From contig NZ_JAKKCJ010000001.1 of the NCBI RefSeq assembly GCF_021726515.1, positions 62,001 to 126,000 on the forward strand: a stretch of 64,000 nt of DNA. The letters are read 5' to 3'. The notes under the pieces are model-generated. The model did not search any database. It worked only from the letters and a program-made list of their open reading frames with translations, and was not told where the DNA came from. The stretch comes from Vibrio sp. CK2-1 (GTDB lineage Bacteria > Pseudomonadota > Gammaproteobacteria > Enterobacterales > Vibrionaceae). How positions within the stretch are numbered: the first letter of the stretch is position 1; each line of letters starts with the position of its first letter. The position numbers and the translations under genes are program-made. Positions 26,364 to 35,711 of the stretch are shown one piece after another.

Positions 26364-28250
26364 TTATCCAAGTTTAGTAGAGCTATCACTGCTTGCTTGG
26401 TTTTCCCCCTCTTCATTCGGTAAATCGAACACACTACTATCTAACTCATGTTCAGCGATGGCTTCTTCTATAATCGCTACCAGTTCTTGAGTATGCTGAG
26501 GCGCGGATTGCTCTACCGTTGAAAGTAAATCCGCAACTGCATGGTTCATCTCTGCCGCTTCTCTATCGGCAGCACGCATACTCTCTGTGCTTTCAACCAC
26601 ATTGCCTACCAACTGTTGAGTGAATTCTGATAGTTTCTCAGGATGTGATTCAACTAAGGTTTCAATCATACCAATCGATTCATTATCATTTGCGGTAGTC
26701 ATTGCTGCCAGTGACGCATAAGCCCCTTCTGGCTCTTTATCAAATAACCATCCTGCCAATTTCTCGGCTTGTTGGTAGTCTAATTCACTCACCGTTGATA
26801 CGTACTCATCTAACCGCTCAGGTGCGCTTAAAGACAAAGAACGATACAAAGCAATGACATCGATCTGATTAAGATCTGGCACCCTTTTAATTAATGGGAT
26901 TAGCCACTCAGGTTGTACTTGTGACAAGGTTTTTAAATACCGAATTGCATCACAACTTCCTCGCTCTAAATGGACAAGGAACTGCTCAGAGGCACGCTCA
27001 AAAAAGACCGAATGTTCCTGATATTCAACTCGAGGATCCAGCTCTTCAGAAATAGAAGATGGAGTATGCATAACAAACTGCTCTTGATCTTCCACTGGGC
27101 GAGCTTGCCTAACAGACATGCGATATAGAATGAAAATCACTAAGCCAAATTCCAACAAGGTCAATAAAGAAAACAAGGCGTCATTCCCCCAAGTTTTGAT
27201 CACTAACGAGCCAGAATATGGTCCGACGATACAACCAACCGCATACACACATAGTAATCCAGAAAGCACAGGAACCAGCTGAGTTTTCAATGCACGGTCA
27301 AAAGTTTCCGAAATGCTCAATGGGTACAAACAAGCAATAATCCCCATCATTATTGCCACCAGAACGAGCGATAAAATAAACGTCGACTGACTTAAGCTAA
27401 ACGCTAAAAAGAGAGTAGAAAGCAGCAAGATACAGCAAACCGATAAAATCACTTTACGACGTTCAAAACGATCCGATAAATAGCCAATTGGTAACTGCAA
27501 TATAATCCCACCAGCGGTTGCCGCCCCCATAAACATCGAGATTTGCAGCTTATCCATACCGACATCATTGGCATATAGCGGCAAAATGTTCATTACGATG
27601 GAATACAGCACACCACACAAAAAACAGGCTACAAAACCTAAAGGGGAAAGCGAGAAAAGTTCACGGTAAGAAATCGGGGTGAAGGTTTCAATTTTCGGTT
27701 CAAAGTGAGAAATGAACACCACTGGACTAATCGAAATACTGAACAATAAACCACAAATAATAAATAAAGTGGCCTCACTTGGTGGCGCAAGAATCAGCCC
27801 AAACTGCCCCAAAGTTATCGCCGCGAGTATGACAACTTGGTTTACCGCCAACACCTTGCCACGGTTAGATTCTGTTGAAACACTGTTATACCAAGTGTCG
27901 AGCGTTCCCATTGCACAGGCGATACAAAAGCCCATCACCGCGCGCATTACCGACCAGACATAGGTATTAAAATCGAGCCCCATGATCAAAATCGCAGTCG
28001 CGGCTAAACTGCCACACATAGCAAACGTTCGGACTAAGCCAATTCGACGTAAGATCTTCTTTGCCCAAACTGCGCCCAGCAAAAAGCCCACAGAATACAG
28101 CGATAGGATCACACCAATTGACTGGACATCGACACTTTCATCGGCCAATCGAACAGGAAGTAATAAACCACTTAAACCGTGGCTGATCATTAAAAAGAAA
28201 GAACTGATACAGAGCAGTATCAGAGGGCGAATCGCCGCCATTGCACTCAT
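26364..28250 (-). CDS. MFS transporter with long cytoplasmic C-terminal domain
   Basis: 628 residues. The first 390 form twelve hydrophobic helices of a YcaD/UMF-like MFS permease, with VGFLLGAVWAKKILRRIG after helix 2 and GYLSDRFERRK after helix 7. About 235 further residues (395-628) are soluble, helical and acidic, with LERGSCDAIRYL, PERLDEYVSTVSELDY and a Ser/Thr tail. Most MFS proteins of this group stop near residue 400, so the tail is unusual. No substrate is evident. Single gene; upstream region 28251-28486 holds its promoter. Confidence 0.85.
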   Translation of the reverse strand: MSAMAAIRPLILLCISSFFLMISHGLSGLLLPVRLADESVDVQSIGVILSLYSVGFLLGAVWAKKILRRIGLVRTFAMCGSLAATAILIMGLDFNTYVWSVMRAVMGFCIACAMGTLDTWYNSVSTESNRGKVLAVNQVVILAAITLGQFGLILAPPSEATLFIICGLLFSISISPVVFISHFEPKIETFTPISYRELFSLSPLGFVACFLCGVLYSIVMNILPLYANDVGMDKLQISMFMGAATAGGIILQLPIGYLSDRFERRKVILSVCCILLLSTLFLAFSLSQSTFILSLVLVAIMMGIIACLYPLSISETFDRALKTQLVPVLSGLLCVYAVGCIVGPYSGSLVIKTWGNDALFSLLTLLEFGLVIFILYRMSVRQARPVEDQEQFVMHTPSSISEELDPRVEYQEHSVFFERASEQFLVHLERGSCDAIRYLKTLSQVQPEWLIPLIKRVPDLNQIDVIALYRSLSLSAPERLDEYVSTVSELDYQQAEKLAGWLFDKEPEGAYASLAAMTTANDNESIGMIETLVESHPEKLSEFTQQLVGNVVESTESMRAADREAAEMNHAVADLLSTVEQSAPQHTQELVAIIEEAIAEHELDSSVFDLPNEEGENQASSDSSTKLG

Positions 28251-28422
28251 GCTATTCCTTTATACATATTGAGCTCATATTTCTGAATATAGCGGCATCA
28301 TGCCGATCTAGGATTTTAGGTAGAATGGTTAATCATCCCATTGATATAAAGTGATTACAAATTATGGAAGGAGTTTTAGTGTTAAAGGGGTCAATTAATG
28401 AAATGAATGCCAATTTATAGGT

Positions 28423-28450
28423 ATAAAAAATGGGCCATTGATTAGCCCAT
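28423..28450 (-). terminator. Rho-independent terminator of ppnP
   Basis: On the minus strand ATGGGC pairs with GCCCAT around a short loop and is followed by a run of six T residues. Confidence 0.8.
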
Positions 28451-28486
28451 ATTTTGAAAGCGATTAAATAGCTTTATTAAGGTGAC

Positions 28487-28768
28487 TTACAAATACTCAC
28501 ACAAATAAGCAGTATCAACGGGTACTTGTAGATCAAACGATGAATCACCAATCACATTAAACGACTCACCGGCTTGATAGGTAACCCACTCTTGGGTATT
28601 CGGTAGTTTTACCGTAAGCGCACCTTTAATGACTGTCATTCGTTCTGGTGCAGCGGTACCGAAAGTGTACTCACCTGCCGCCATTACACCGACGCTGCTA
28701 TCACCGTCTTGCTGAGTAAAGCCAAGTGATTTTACATTGCCATCAAAGTACGCATTTTCTTTTATCAT
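28487..28768 (-). CDS. ppnP: Pyrimidine/purine nucleoside phosphorylase
   Basis: 93 residues from [23 protein letters not shown] fits this ATG better than the one 6 bases upstream. It is a small cupin with [23 protein letters not shown] and the ending [10 protein letters not shown]. coli PpnP phosphorolyses several purine and pyrimidine nucleosides. A TTGTATACAA motif lies about 43 bases upstream, matching the centre of the palindrome in the urate locus. Confidence 0.93.
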   Translation of the reverse strand: MIKENAYFDGNVKSLGFTQQDGDSSVGVMAAGEYTFGTAAPERMTVIKGALTVKLPNTQEWVTYQAGESFNVIGDSSFDLQVPVDTAYLCEYL

Positions 28769-28810
28769 CTTCATTTCCTTATGAAAGTATCATCAATAAA
28801 CTGGTCTATG

Positions 28811-28820
28811 TTGTATACAA
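28811..28820. promoter_or_regulatory. TTGTATACAA motif upstream of ppnP
   Basis: A 10-bp palindrome identical to the core of the 10414-10445 palindrome. Its position, about 43-52 bases before the ppnP ATG, is right for an operator in or near the promoter. Confidence 0.45.
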
Positions 28821-28841
28821 ACCTAAGCCAGAGCTCAAGCT

Positions 28842-29693
28842 TTATTTTTTCGATAACGAATCAAAACTATCCATGACTTCTTGAGATTTCATGATACGGC
28901 TATGCCCATAATTCTCCGCCGTCACTAAATCGACCCATGAACTGCGAGTTACCATGTCTTCGCTAATGGAGTAATTGGCAAACTTATCTTCGGGATCATG
29001 CACAATAATGGTGGCCGATTGGCGGTCTAATAAATGCTGTTGTGGATTAATTACTTGTAACGGGTATTGATATTCTTGCTCAAGTTCAGAAATAACCGCA
29101 TTAAATAATTTCATTGAAAAGCCAGAACGACTCACGGTTTGCATCAAATTCTCTAAATAATTTAAAACCGGAGCCACCAGCAATAAAGGAACCGATTGAA
29201 ATTTTTGATGCTTAGACTCAAGCAGTGCCGCGCTTCCCATACTATGAGCCACTACGCCGACAATCTCATCACACGAGTCTGCCATCACTTCAAGTGCTTC
29301 AACAAAAGCGGGCAAATGACCAAGCTTTCCTTCGCTTTCACCGTGGCCAGCATAATCAAAGGCTAATGCTGTGAAACCTTGTTGAGCGATATGCTCCATT
29401 AATGGATAAAACTGCGAAGTTGAACCTGACCATCCATGCGTGATTAACCATATTGGCCCACTACCCAATGTGTAAGTCGTCAATTGACCTTGCGGGCTAG
29501 CTACTTTGCCACGAATCAAACCTTTCGGCTCTGGATTTTTCACCTTTAAACGAACGGGGGTTAACAATAACTTCTTAGCTGTTTTTATCGCATGTTTGCG
29601 CGCTAATGTGTGATGTAAGCGAGTAGACACATTCACCAAGCTACGCTTTAAACTAAAACGACTTGGGGTATTGAAATAAATTTTATTACTCAT
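28842..29693 (-). CDS. Alpha/beta hydrolase
   Basis: 283 residues from MSNKIYFNTPS (AGGA upstream). The likely triad is Ser151 in VAHSMGS, Asp236 in HDPEDKF and His264 in NYGHSRI; the oxyanion loop is THGWSGS (85-91). The N-terminal 60 residues are basic and lack a signal peptide, so it is probably cytoplasmic. Family members include esterases and lipases; no substrate can be given. It is divergent from the AEC transporter gene. Confidence 0.85.
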   Translation of the reverse strand: MSNKIYFNTPSRFSLKRSLVNVSTRLHHTLARKHAIKTAKKLLLTPVRLKVKNPEPKGLIRGKVASPQGQLTTYTLGSGPIWLITHGWSGSTSQFYPLMEHIAQQGFTALAFDYAGHGESEGKLGHLPAFVEALEVMADSCDEIVGVVAHSMGSAALLESKHQKFQSVPLLLVAPVLNYLENLMQTVSRSGFSMKLFNAVISELEQEYQYPLQVINPQQHLLDRQSATIIVHDPEDKFANYSISEDMVTRSSWVDLVTAENYGHSRIMKSQEVMDSFDSLSKK

Positions 29694-29870
29694 CAAACAT
29701 CCTATATAAAAACTGATCATTACAATTGTCCGCATTATCGCAGAGCACACTTGGGTTACAAGCCCAACCGTTCATAAGTGATGATTTTGTTATCAAGCGG
29801 ATTCTTTCTCACACCTAAATGTGGTAAAACACTTATCCCTCTTGGCCGCATATTTATTAATGGAGTTGTA

Positions 29871-30827
29871 ATGTCAGGCATCATTGAGCAATTTATCTTT
29901 TCCGCCACTATCACTGGCCCTATTTGCTTAATGTTGTTATTGGGTATTTTACTCAGACGCTTTCAAGTCATTAATGAACCGTTTATCGACACAGCTTCTA
30001 AGTTAGTCTTTAAAGTCACGCTACCGGCACTCTTGTTTTTAAGCATCATCAAATCTGATTCCATCACGGATAGCAGTATTCCACTGGTCACTTATGGCGT
30101 ACTTGCCAATATTGCCTTCTTTTTATTTGCGACTTTTACCGTCAAATGGCTGATCAAAGATAACCATCAACATGGGGTGATTATTCAAGGCGCATTTCGC
30201 TCTAATACTGGGATTATTGGGCTTGCTTATGTGGCGAATGCCTATGGTGATCATGGGGTTGCGCTTGCGGCAATTTTTGTAGCAGCGGTCACTGTGTTAT
30301 ATAACATTTTGGCGGTAATTACTTTGTCTCCAAGAAATCAGCAACCAGATCTAAACACCTATAAAAACATGCTGATTTCTATTCTCAAAAACCCCCTGAT
30401 TATCGCAATTGTATTAGCTTTTGTGATTCAAGAACTAGCGATTCCTATGCCAGATATGGTACTCCACACTGGACAGTATTTCGCCAACATGACACTACCT
30501 CTTGCGCTTCTCTGTACTGGCGGTTCATTGAATATCAGTGAGTTACGCCACGATAAAGCCTCTAATATTGTTTCTAGTAGCTACAAGTTAATTCTTTGTC
30601 CGTTACTTATCACATTAGGGGGCTTTTGGTATGGCTTCCGAGGATTAGAGCTTGGCATTATCTTCTTTATGACGGCCGCACCTGCTGCTGCGGCAAGTTA
30701 TGTCATGGCAAGAGCGATGGGCGGTAATGCTACCTTAGCCGCCAATATCATCGCCTTAACCACTGTAGGTTCAATGGTATCGACTACATTAGGAATTGTG
30801 GTACTTTCTAGCTTTGGGCTAATGTAA
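29871..30827 (+). CDS. AEC-family transporter (auxin efflux carrier fold)
   Basis: 318 residues from ATG 29871, with GGAG 5 bases upstream; an in-frame start at 29778 gives an unlikely N-terminal extension. About ten hydrophobic helices in two halves, with FRSNTGIIGLAYV and LPLALLCTGGSL typical of the family. Bacterial members move malate, malonate or other carboxylates; the substrate here is not evident. Followed after 46 bases by the yjeH-like gene. Confidence 0.88.
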   Translation: MSGIIEQFIFSATITGPICLMLLLGILLRRFQVINEPFIDTASKLVFKVTLPALLFLSIIKSDSITDSSIPLVTYGVLANIAFFLFATFTVKWLIKDNHQHGVIIQGAFRSNTGIIGLAYVANAYGDHGVALAAIFVAAVTVLYNILAVITLSPRNQQPDLNTYKNMLISILKNPLIIAIVLAFVIQELAIPMPDMVLHTGQYFANMTLPLALLCTGGSLNISELRHDKASNIVSSSYKLILCPLLITLGGFWYGFRGLELGIIFFMTAAPAAAASYVMARAMGGNATLAANIIALTTVGSMVSTTLGIVVLSSFGLM

Positions 30828-30873
30828 AGCCAGTTATTTACTGTTATGCCTATCTACCTTTAAGCGAGCTACA

Positions 30874-32136
30874 ATGAGCCAAGAATTAAAAAAAGAAATC
30901 ACCTTATTCGGTGGCGTTGGACAACTTTCAACTACGTTATTAGGCACTGGGTTATTTATGATCCCAGCCATTGCCGCAAACTTGGCTGGCGAATGGTCAT
31001 TATGGGCTTGGTTAATTCTGCTATTAGCGATTTGTCCTATCGCGCTCACTTTTGCTCTTCTTGGTCGCCAATTCCCCAATGCCGGTGGCACCGCTTATTT
31101 TGTTCGCAAGGCTTTCAATAGCAAGGTTGAACGCAGTGTTGCTTGGTTATTTTTAAGTGTGTTGCCTGTGGGACTACCTGCTGCGATTACCCTTGCAGGC
31201 GGTTTTGGTAAAGAACTACTACCGACTTTTATGGCACATCAATATATCGCTGAGGTGATCAGCTTATTATTTATTTTAGGCTTAACGTTACTTGGGAGTA
31301 AGTCTTCATCTCAATTTCAGGCATTAATTGCTTTAAGTATTTTAGCCTTAGTTGCGGTGTTCTTTTGGAAAGGCGATATCGGGTTAGCTGACATACCAAT
31401 GCCAAGTTTAAATGCCTCTGCCGCCTTACCATTAGGTAGTGCATTGGCGGTGATGTTTTGGTGCTTTGTTGGCATAGAAGCTTTTTCGCATATGGGGGAA
31501 GAATTTAAAAACCCACAACGAGACTTCCCTATCGCGATAATTCTTGGTTGTTTTCTAGCAGGCTTTATTTACTGGGCTTGCTCGGTAGTGATTTTAAAAT
31601 TTCATGCTTTTGAACCCAACGTTGCGGCACATAGTTCTATCCCTTGGCTGAGCGAACAGTTATTAGGTAACGGTTTAAGTATGGTGATCACCGTTATCGG
31701 ATTCTTTGCCTGCTTTGCGAGTATAAATTTATATACTCAAAGCATGATCCGCCTCGTCTGGGCTCAAGCCAGAGAATACCGTCCAACCAATCGTCTGGCG
31801 ATTCTATCTAAACGTGGCGTTCCAAAGTGGGCAACGTATGCGGTAGCGGCGGTACTTTTTTCTTCGATTAGCCTAGGTCATATTATTCAATTGGATCTCG
31901 AAGTACTGGTGAAATTGGCTAATAGCGTATTCGTTTTATTGTATTTATTGGCAATGCTTTCCGCCTACCGTTTATTAAAAGGTTGGGCAAAATATCTGGC
32001 TGGGTTTTCGACTCTGCTGTGTGTGATTGTATTTGCCTGTTTAGGCTGGAGCATGCTGTACGCTTTGGTTATTTTTGCTCTGCTTATGCTGCCTTGGAAG
32101 CGTGTTATGGTGCGCCCTTCCACCCAATCTAATTAG
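30874..32136 (+). CDS. yjeH: L-methionine/branched-chain amino acid exporter (YjeH-like)
   Basis: 420 residues, an APC-superfamily permease with about twelve helices. GGVGQLSTTLLGTGLFMIPAIA at the start and GGTAYFVRKAFN in the third helix region match YjeH. In E. coli YjeH exports methionine and branched-chain amino acids. The ATG at 30874 lies shortly after the AEC gene, so the two could be co-transcribed. Confidence 0.9.
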   Translation: MSQELKKEITLFGGVGQLSTTLLGTGLFMIPAIAANLAGEWSLWAWLILLLAICPIALTFALLGRQFPNAGGTAYFVRKAFNSKVERSVAWLFLSVLPVGLPAAITLAGGFGKELLPTFMAHQYIAEVISLLFILGLTLLGSKSSSQFQALIALSILALVAVFFWKGDIGLADIPMPSLNASAALPLGSALAVMFWCFVGIEAFSHMGEEFKNPQRDFPIAIILGCFLAGFIYWACSVVILKFHAFEPNVAAHSSIPWLSEQLLGNGLSMVITVIGFFACFASINLYTQSMIRLVWAQAREYRPTNRLAILSKRGVPKWATYAVAAVLFSSISLGHIIQLDLEVLVKLANSVFVLLYLLAMLSAYRLLKGWAKYLAGFSTLLCVIVFACLGWSMLYALVIFALLMLPWKRVMVRPSTQSN

Positions 32137-32245
32137 CATAAATATTCTTTATTAAGAGATGTAATTTGAAACATAAAGACGCTGACCAATGCAAAACTTT
32201 GCTATACACTCTGGCTGAGTATTTGTTTGCAAGGAAGCAAGCCTG

Positions 32246-32929
32246 ATGTTTACAGAATGGGAACCAAACCGAATTTGGTACATTGATAAGCCTTATCGTA
32301 AGTTTGGTTTAACGCACATACAACGCATGGTGATCATTAAATTAGACAATGATGAACTCATGCTTATCTCGCCAATTGAGTTAACCACACAATGCCAACT
32401 CGCCTTATCTAAATTAGGTGCGGTAAAATACGTTGTGTCCTCAACACCAAGTTACCACCAGCACTTATCCGATTGGTGGCTGGCTTATTCCAAAGCCTAC
32501 TTTTTTGCCACTCACGCCTTAATTGAAAAAAGAACGGACCTGAACTTTGATGGAGTGCTATCAAAGCAAACTCCACCGCAGTGGCAAGGACAACTCTTTC
32601 AAACCGCAATTGGTAATGACGATACACCCAATAAAATGTTGTTTTGTGATCCAGTTAGTCGCACGCTTTTTGTCAGTGACAACCTTGTCGCCATACAAGC
32701 TCACTTGCCCACCGGACAAAAATTAGCGTCTTTGCTGCAAGGTGGAAAACATCAACTTCGCCTACCTTATCAAGAACGTCGTAAGTTCAAAAATAAAGCG
32801 ATGTTGCGCGTGTCGATTCAAGAAGTGATGACTTGGCCATTTGATCGTTTAATCACCTCCAATGGATTAATGATCGAAAAAGAGGCAAAAGATGCTTTTT
32901 ACCAAGCCTTTTGGTGGGCATTTCAGTAA
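32246..32929 (+). CDS. DUF4336 domain protein
   Basis: 227 residues with the DUF4336 layout: a short N-terminal strand IWYIDKPYRKFG, then RMVIIKLDNDELMLISPIE, and YHQHLSDWWLAYSKAYFF in the middle. The fold is related to metallo-beta-lactamases but the classical HxHxDH motif is not intact, so hydrolase activity is uncertain. No signal peptide. Single gene between yjeH and popT. Confidence 0.75.
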   Translation: MFTEWEPNRIWYIDKPYRKFGLTHIQRMVIIKLDNDELMLISPIELTTQCQLALSKLGAVKYVVSSTPSYHQHLSDWWLAYSKAYFFATHALIEKRTDLNFDGVLSKQTPPQWQGQLFQTAIGNDDTPNKMLFCDPVSRTLFVSDNLVAIQAHLPTGQKLASLLQGGKHQLRLPYQERRKFKNKAMLRVSIQEVMTWPFDRLITSNGLMIEKEAKDAFYQAFWWAFQ

Positions 32930-33047
32930 ATAAACGCTAATTAGAACAAGTAGAACTTTTCATTTTCTATAAACCATGACAACCTACGCGCTCAAATTTA
33001 TCTATGGTTAACATGAACATTGTTATTCATTTTAATGGTATGGGTTT

Positions 33048-33965
33048 ATGAATTATCTTTGGACTTATCTTAAAGGCATTGCAATGGGTGCGGCCGACGT
33101 TGTACCTGGTGTATCTGGTGGCACAATTGCCTTTATTACGGGTATTTATGACACACTTCTAGGTAGCATTCGTAAAGTGAACCCAAGCTTATTTGGCTTG
33201 TGGAAACGTGAAGGTTTTAAAGCGGTACTGACGCATATTAACGCTGGTTTTCTTATCGCATTATTCGGCGGTATCTTAACCAGTATTTTGACTCTCGCGA
33301 AGCTGATTTCTTGGCTACTCGTCACCCACCCGATTCCGTTGTGGTCGTTTTTCTTCGGTTTGATTTTGATCTCTGTGGTTCACATTCTGAAGCAAGTTGA
33401 AGAGCGACGTTTGCACCATGTTATCTTTCTAGTCGTTGGTATTGCGTTTGCTTACGCCATTACGGTGCTGCAACCTTTAGATTTACAACCTACTACTCTG
33501 AATCTCATCTTCGCCGGTGCAATTGCGATTTGTGCGATGATCCTTCCGGGGATTTCTGGCAGCTTTATACTGTTACTACTTGGTATTTACCCAACAATCT
33601 TAGCGGCTGTTAAAGAGCTTAATATTGGTGTACTTGGCTTATTTGCTATTGGCGCGGTTGTTGGTTTGTTGAGTTTTTCTCATTTGCTTTCGTGGCTGCT
33701 CAATAAGCATCGCTCGGCTACCTTAATTTTTTTAACCGGCTTGATGGTTGGTACACTACCAAAAATCTGGCCTTGGAAAGAAACCATTAGCTGGCGTATT
33801 AATTCTCACGGAGAGCAAGTACCTCTAGTTCAGCACAACTTACTGCCTCACCAGTTTGAGCAGGTTGCCGGTCAACCATCACAAGTTATGCTGGCGATTG
33901 TTTGCATGCTTGGCGGGATCGCGATTGTGTGGCTACTAGAAAAAGTCGCTCAGAAGAAAGATTAG
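33048..33965 (+). CDS. popT: Undecaprenyl-phosphate translocase, DUF368 (PopT)
   Basis: 305 residues, about eight to ten hydrophobic helices. The family core GAADVVPGVSGGTIAFITGIY is at 14-34 and the inverted-repeat partner ILPGISGSFILLLLGIYPT at about 165-183. DUF368 proteins were identified in V. cholerae as undecaprenyl-phosphate recycling translocases that support growth at alkaline pH. Single gene with its own terminator. Confidence 0.92.
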   Translation: MNYLWTYLKGIAMGAADVVPGVSGGTIAFITGIYDTLLGSIRKVNPSLFGLWKREGFKAVLTHINAGFLIALFGGILTSILTLAKLISWLLVTHPIPLWSFFFGLILISVVHILKQVEERRLHHVIFLVVGIAFAYAITVLQPLDLQPTTLNLIFAGAIAICAMILPGISGSFILLLLGIYPTILAAVKELNIGVLGLFAIGAVVGLLSFSHLLSWLLNKHRSATLIFLTGLMVGTLPKIWPWKETISWRINSHGEQVPLVQHNLLPHQFEQVAGQPSQVMLAIVCMLGGIAIVWLLEKVAQKKD

Positions 33966-33989
33966 AACCGACTAGCGCCATATTTATTT

Positions 33990-34027
33990 CAGCCCAAATC
34001 GAACATAACTGTCGGTTTGGGCTTTTT
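33990..34027 (+). terminator. Rho-independent terminator after popT
   Basis: AGCCCAAATCGA pairs with TCGGTTTGGGCT (one G-T pair) and is followed by a T-run. Confidence 0.9.
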
Positions 34028-34128
34028 CATATACAAATGCCATTCACTTCAAGAATCTTCCGCTAGGTGCTTTATCTGTCTTGGCTATGTGGTAGCATCT
34101 TCCAACATTTTCGTGACGACAAGAAATT

Positions 34129-34599
34129 ATGACTTTGCGCTTTCATCTATCAAAATATCGCACTACTTGGATTCTGTTTCTACTCGTACCTATTGCTTTA
34201 CTTGCTGGCTTTTATGCACCCAAGATAATCAATGTTATCAAGGCTTCAAACCAGGTCGAACTACCAACAGAAGCATCTCAATATTGCGCGCTGTCTACCC
34301 AACAATGCAAACAACAAGACGTTGCCATCACACTAGATACCGACATAGCAAAACCATTAGAAGCGACACATATTGAGGTTCATTGGCCCGATAACCAAAG
34401 TGATAAATTAATGCTAACGCTTAGAGGGTTGGAAATGGATTTAGGCGTCGTGAAGTTCCCGGTACAAAAACAAAAAGATGGTCAATTTCAAGGCACAATT
34501 GTTCTACCGATTTGCACCTATAGTAAGATGACTTGGATTGGTACTTTAACTGACCAGCAAGGGAATAAAGTTTACACCTCAATCAGGATGGAAAAATGA
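34129..34599 (+). CDS. Membrane-anchored periplasmic protein in copper operon, unknown function
   Basis: 156 residues. One N-terminal transmembrane helix (about 14-32) followed by a periplasmic beta-rich domain. It has a C-x6-C pair (CALSTQQC) and a third Cys in LPICTYSKM. It overlaps the SCO gene by 4 bases and is the first gene of a SCO-PCuAC operon, so a role in copper delivery is inferred. I do not recognise the family. Confidence 0.78.
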   Translation: MTLRFHLSKYRTTWILFLLVPIALLAGFYAPKIINVIKASNQVELPTEASQYCALSTQQCKQQDVAITLDTDIAKPLEATHIEVHWPDNQSDKLMLTLRGLEMDLGVVKFPVQKQKDGQFQGTIVLPICTYSKMTWIGTLTDQQGNKVYTSIRMEK

Positions 34600-35186
34600 A
34601 GAAATCATGGATTTTAATACTGGTGTGCGCTTTTGCCCTAGGCGTAACGCTAAACTTATATCTACAAAAAGACAGCGTTCAGACCGAACCGACAGCTTCA
34701 ACCACTCTTGAAACCGAAGGCGATAGTCAGGTCGATATTTTTTCTACCGATGACCCCCGCATTCGTATTATTTACTTTGGTTTCACACGTTGTCCGGATG
34801 TTTGCCCAACTTCACTGGCGATGCTTGCCGCTGCTTTAAAGCAAATTGACCCTCAATATTTAAAAGACGTTCGCCCGATGTTTATTACGCTTGATCCGGA
34901 ACGAGATTCTGGCGCGGATGCTCAAAAATATGCGCATTATTTCCACCCTCAAATTGAAGGCTATTCAGGTTCATTACAAACTATCAGCACACTTGCTCAT
35001 CAGTATGGGGTGATCTTTCAAAAAACAGAATTAGCCGATTCAGCATTGACCTATACTATTGATCACAGTTCATATTTTTACTTTGTAAGACCTGACGGTA
35101 CATTACTTAAAAAAGTACCTCACACCTTAAATCCTCAACCTCTTATTCTCGCGATTCAGCAAATTGAAAAGGAAAACGCGCAATGA
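34596..35186 (+). CDS. SCO1/SenC family copper chaperone
   Basis: 196 residues with an N-terminal membrane anchor and a thioredoxin-like domain. The CPDVC motif in FTRCPDVCPTSL and the distal His in YTIDHSSYFYF are the SCO copper ligands. SCO proteins carry copper to the CuA site of cytochrome oxidase. No oxidase gene is nearby. It overlaps both neighbours by 4 bases. Confidence 0.92.
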   Translation: MKKSWILILVCAFALGVTLNLYLQKDSVQTEPTASTTLETEGDSQVDIFSTDDPRIRIIYFGFTRCPDVCPTSLAMLAAALKQIDPQYLKDVRPMFITLDPERDSGADAQKYAHYFHPQIEGYSGSLQTISTLAHQYGVIFQKTELADSALTYTIDHSSYFYFVRPDGTLLKKVPHTLNPQPLILAIQQIEKENAQ

Positions 35187-35656
35187 AAAAAACTGCTTTA
35201 ATCTTATCTAGCCTACTCATCAGCGGCTCTGCATTTGCTCATGACGGATTAAAATATGATGAACCTTATGCACGCGCTACCCCACCGAATGCAGTAAACA
35301 GCGCGGTATTTATGACGATTGAAAACCACATGAAGGTTGAAAGAGCATTAGTGTCGGCCTCAACGGATGTAGCTGAAAAAACAGAATTACACACGGTTGA
35401 GAAAGAGGGTGATCTAATGAAAATGCGTCAAGTTGATCGCATTACATTGCCAGCAGAAGGTGAAGTGGTATTAAAGCCGGGTAGTTACCACATTATGTTG
35501 TTAGGCGTGAAGCAACCGCTCGTTGAAGGTGAGACCATTTCGGTCAACTTATCTTATGCCAATGGTGAAACTGAAACGCTAGAAGTTCCAGTTAAAAAAG
35601 TGATGGCAGGTATGAAGTCAATGAATAAAGAAGCGAGTGAGCACGCCCATCATTAG
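35183..35656 (+). CDS. PCu(A)C-family periplasmic copper chaperone
   Basis: 157 residues with a Sec signal peptide (ending SAFA) and a PCuAC domain with YARATPPNAVNSAVFMTIEN, LHTVEKEGDLMKMRQVD and PGSYHIMLLGVKQPL; the Met/His pairs bind Cu(I). The C-terminal tail is rich in Met and His. It acts with SCO proteins in loading oxidase copper. Last gene of the operon. Confidence 0.92.
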   Translation: MKKTALILSSLLISGSAFAHDGLKYDEPYARATPPNAVNSAVFMTIENHMKVERALVSASTDVAEKTELHTVEKEGDLMKMRQVDRITLPAEGEVVLKPGSYHIMLLGVKQPLVEGETISVNLSYANGETETLEVPVKKVMAGMKSMNKEASEHAHH

Positions 35657-35711
35657 TTATCATGATTAACTAGAGGCACGAATAAACATTCTTCCTAAAA
35701 GGCACAAGAAA

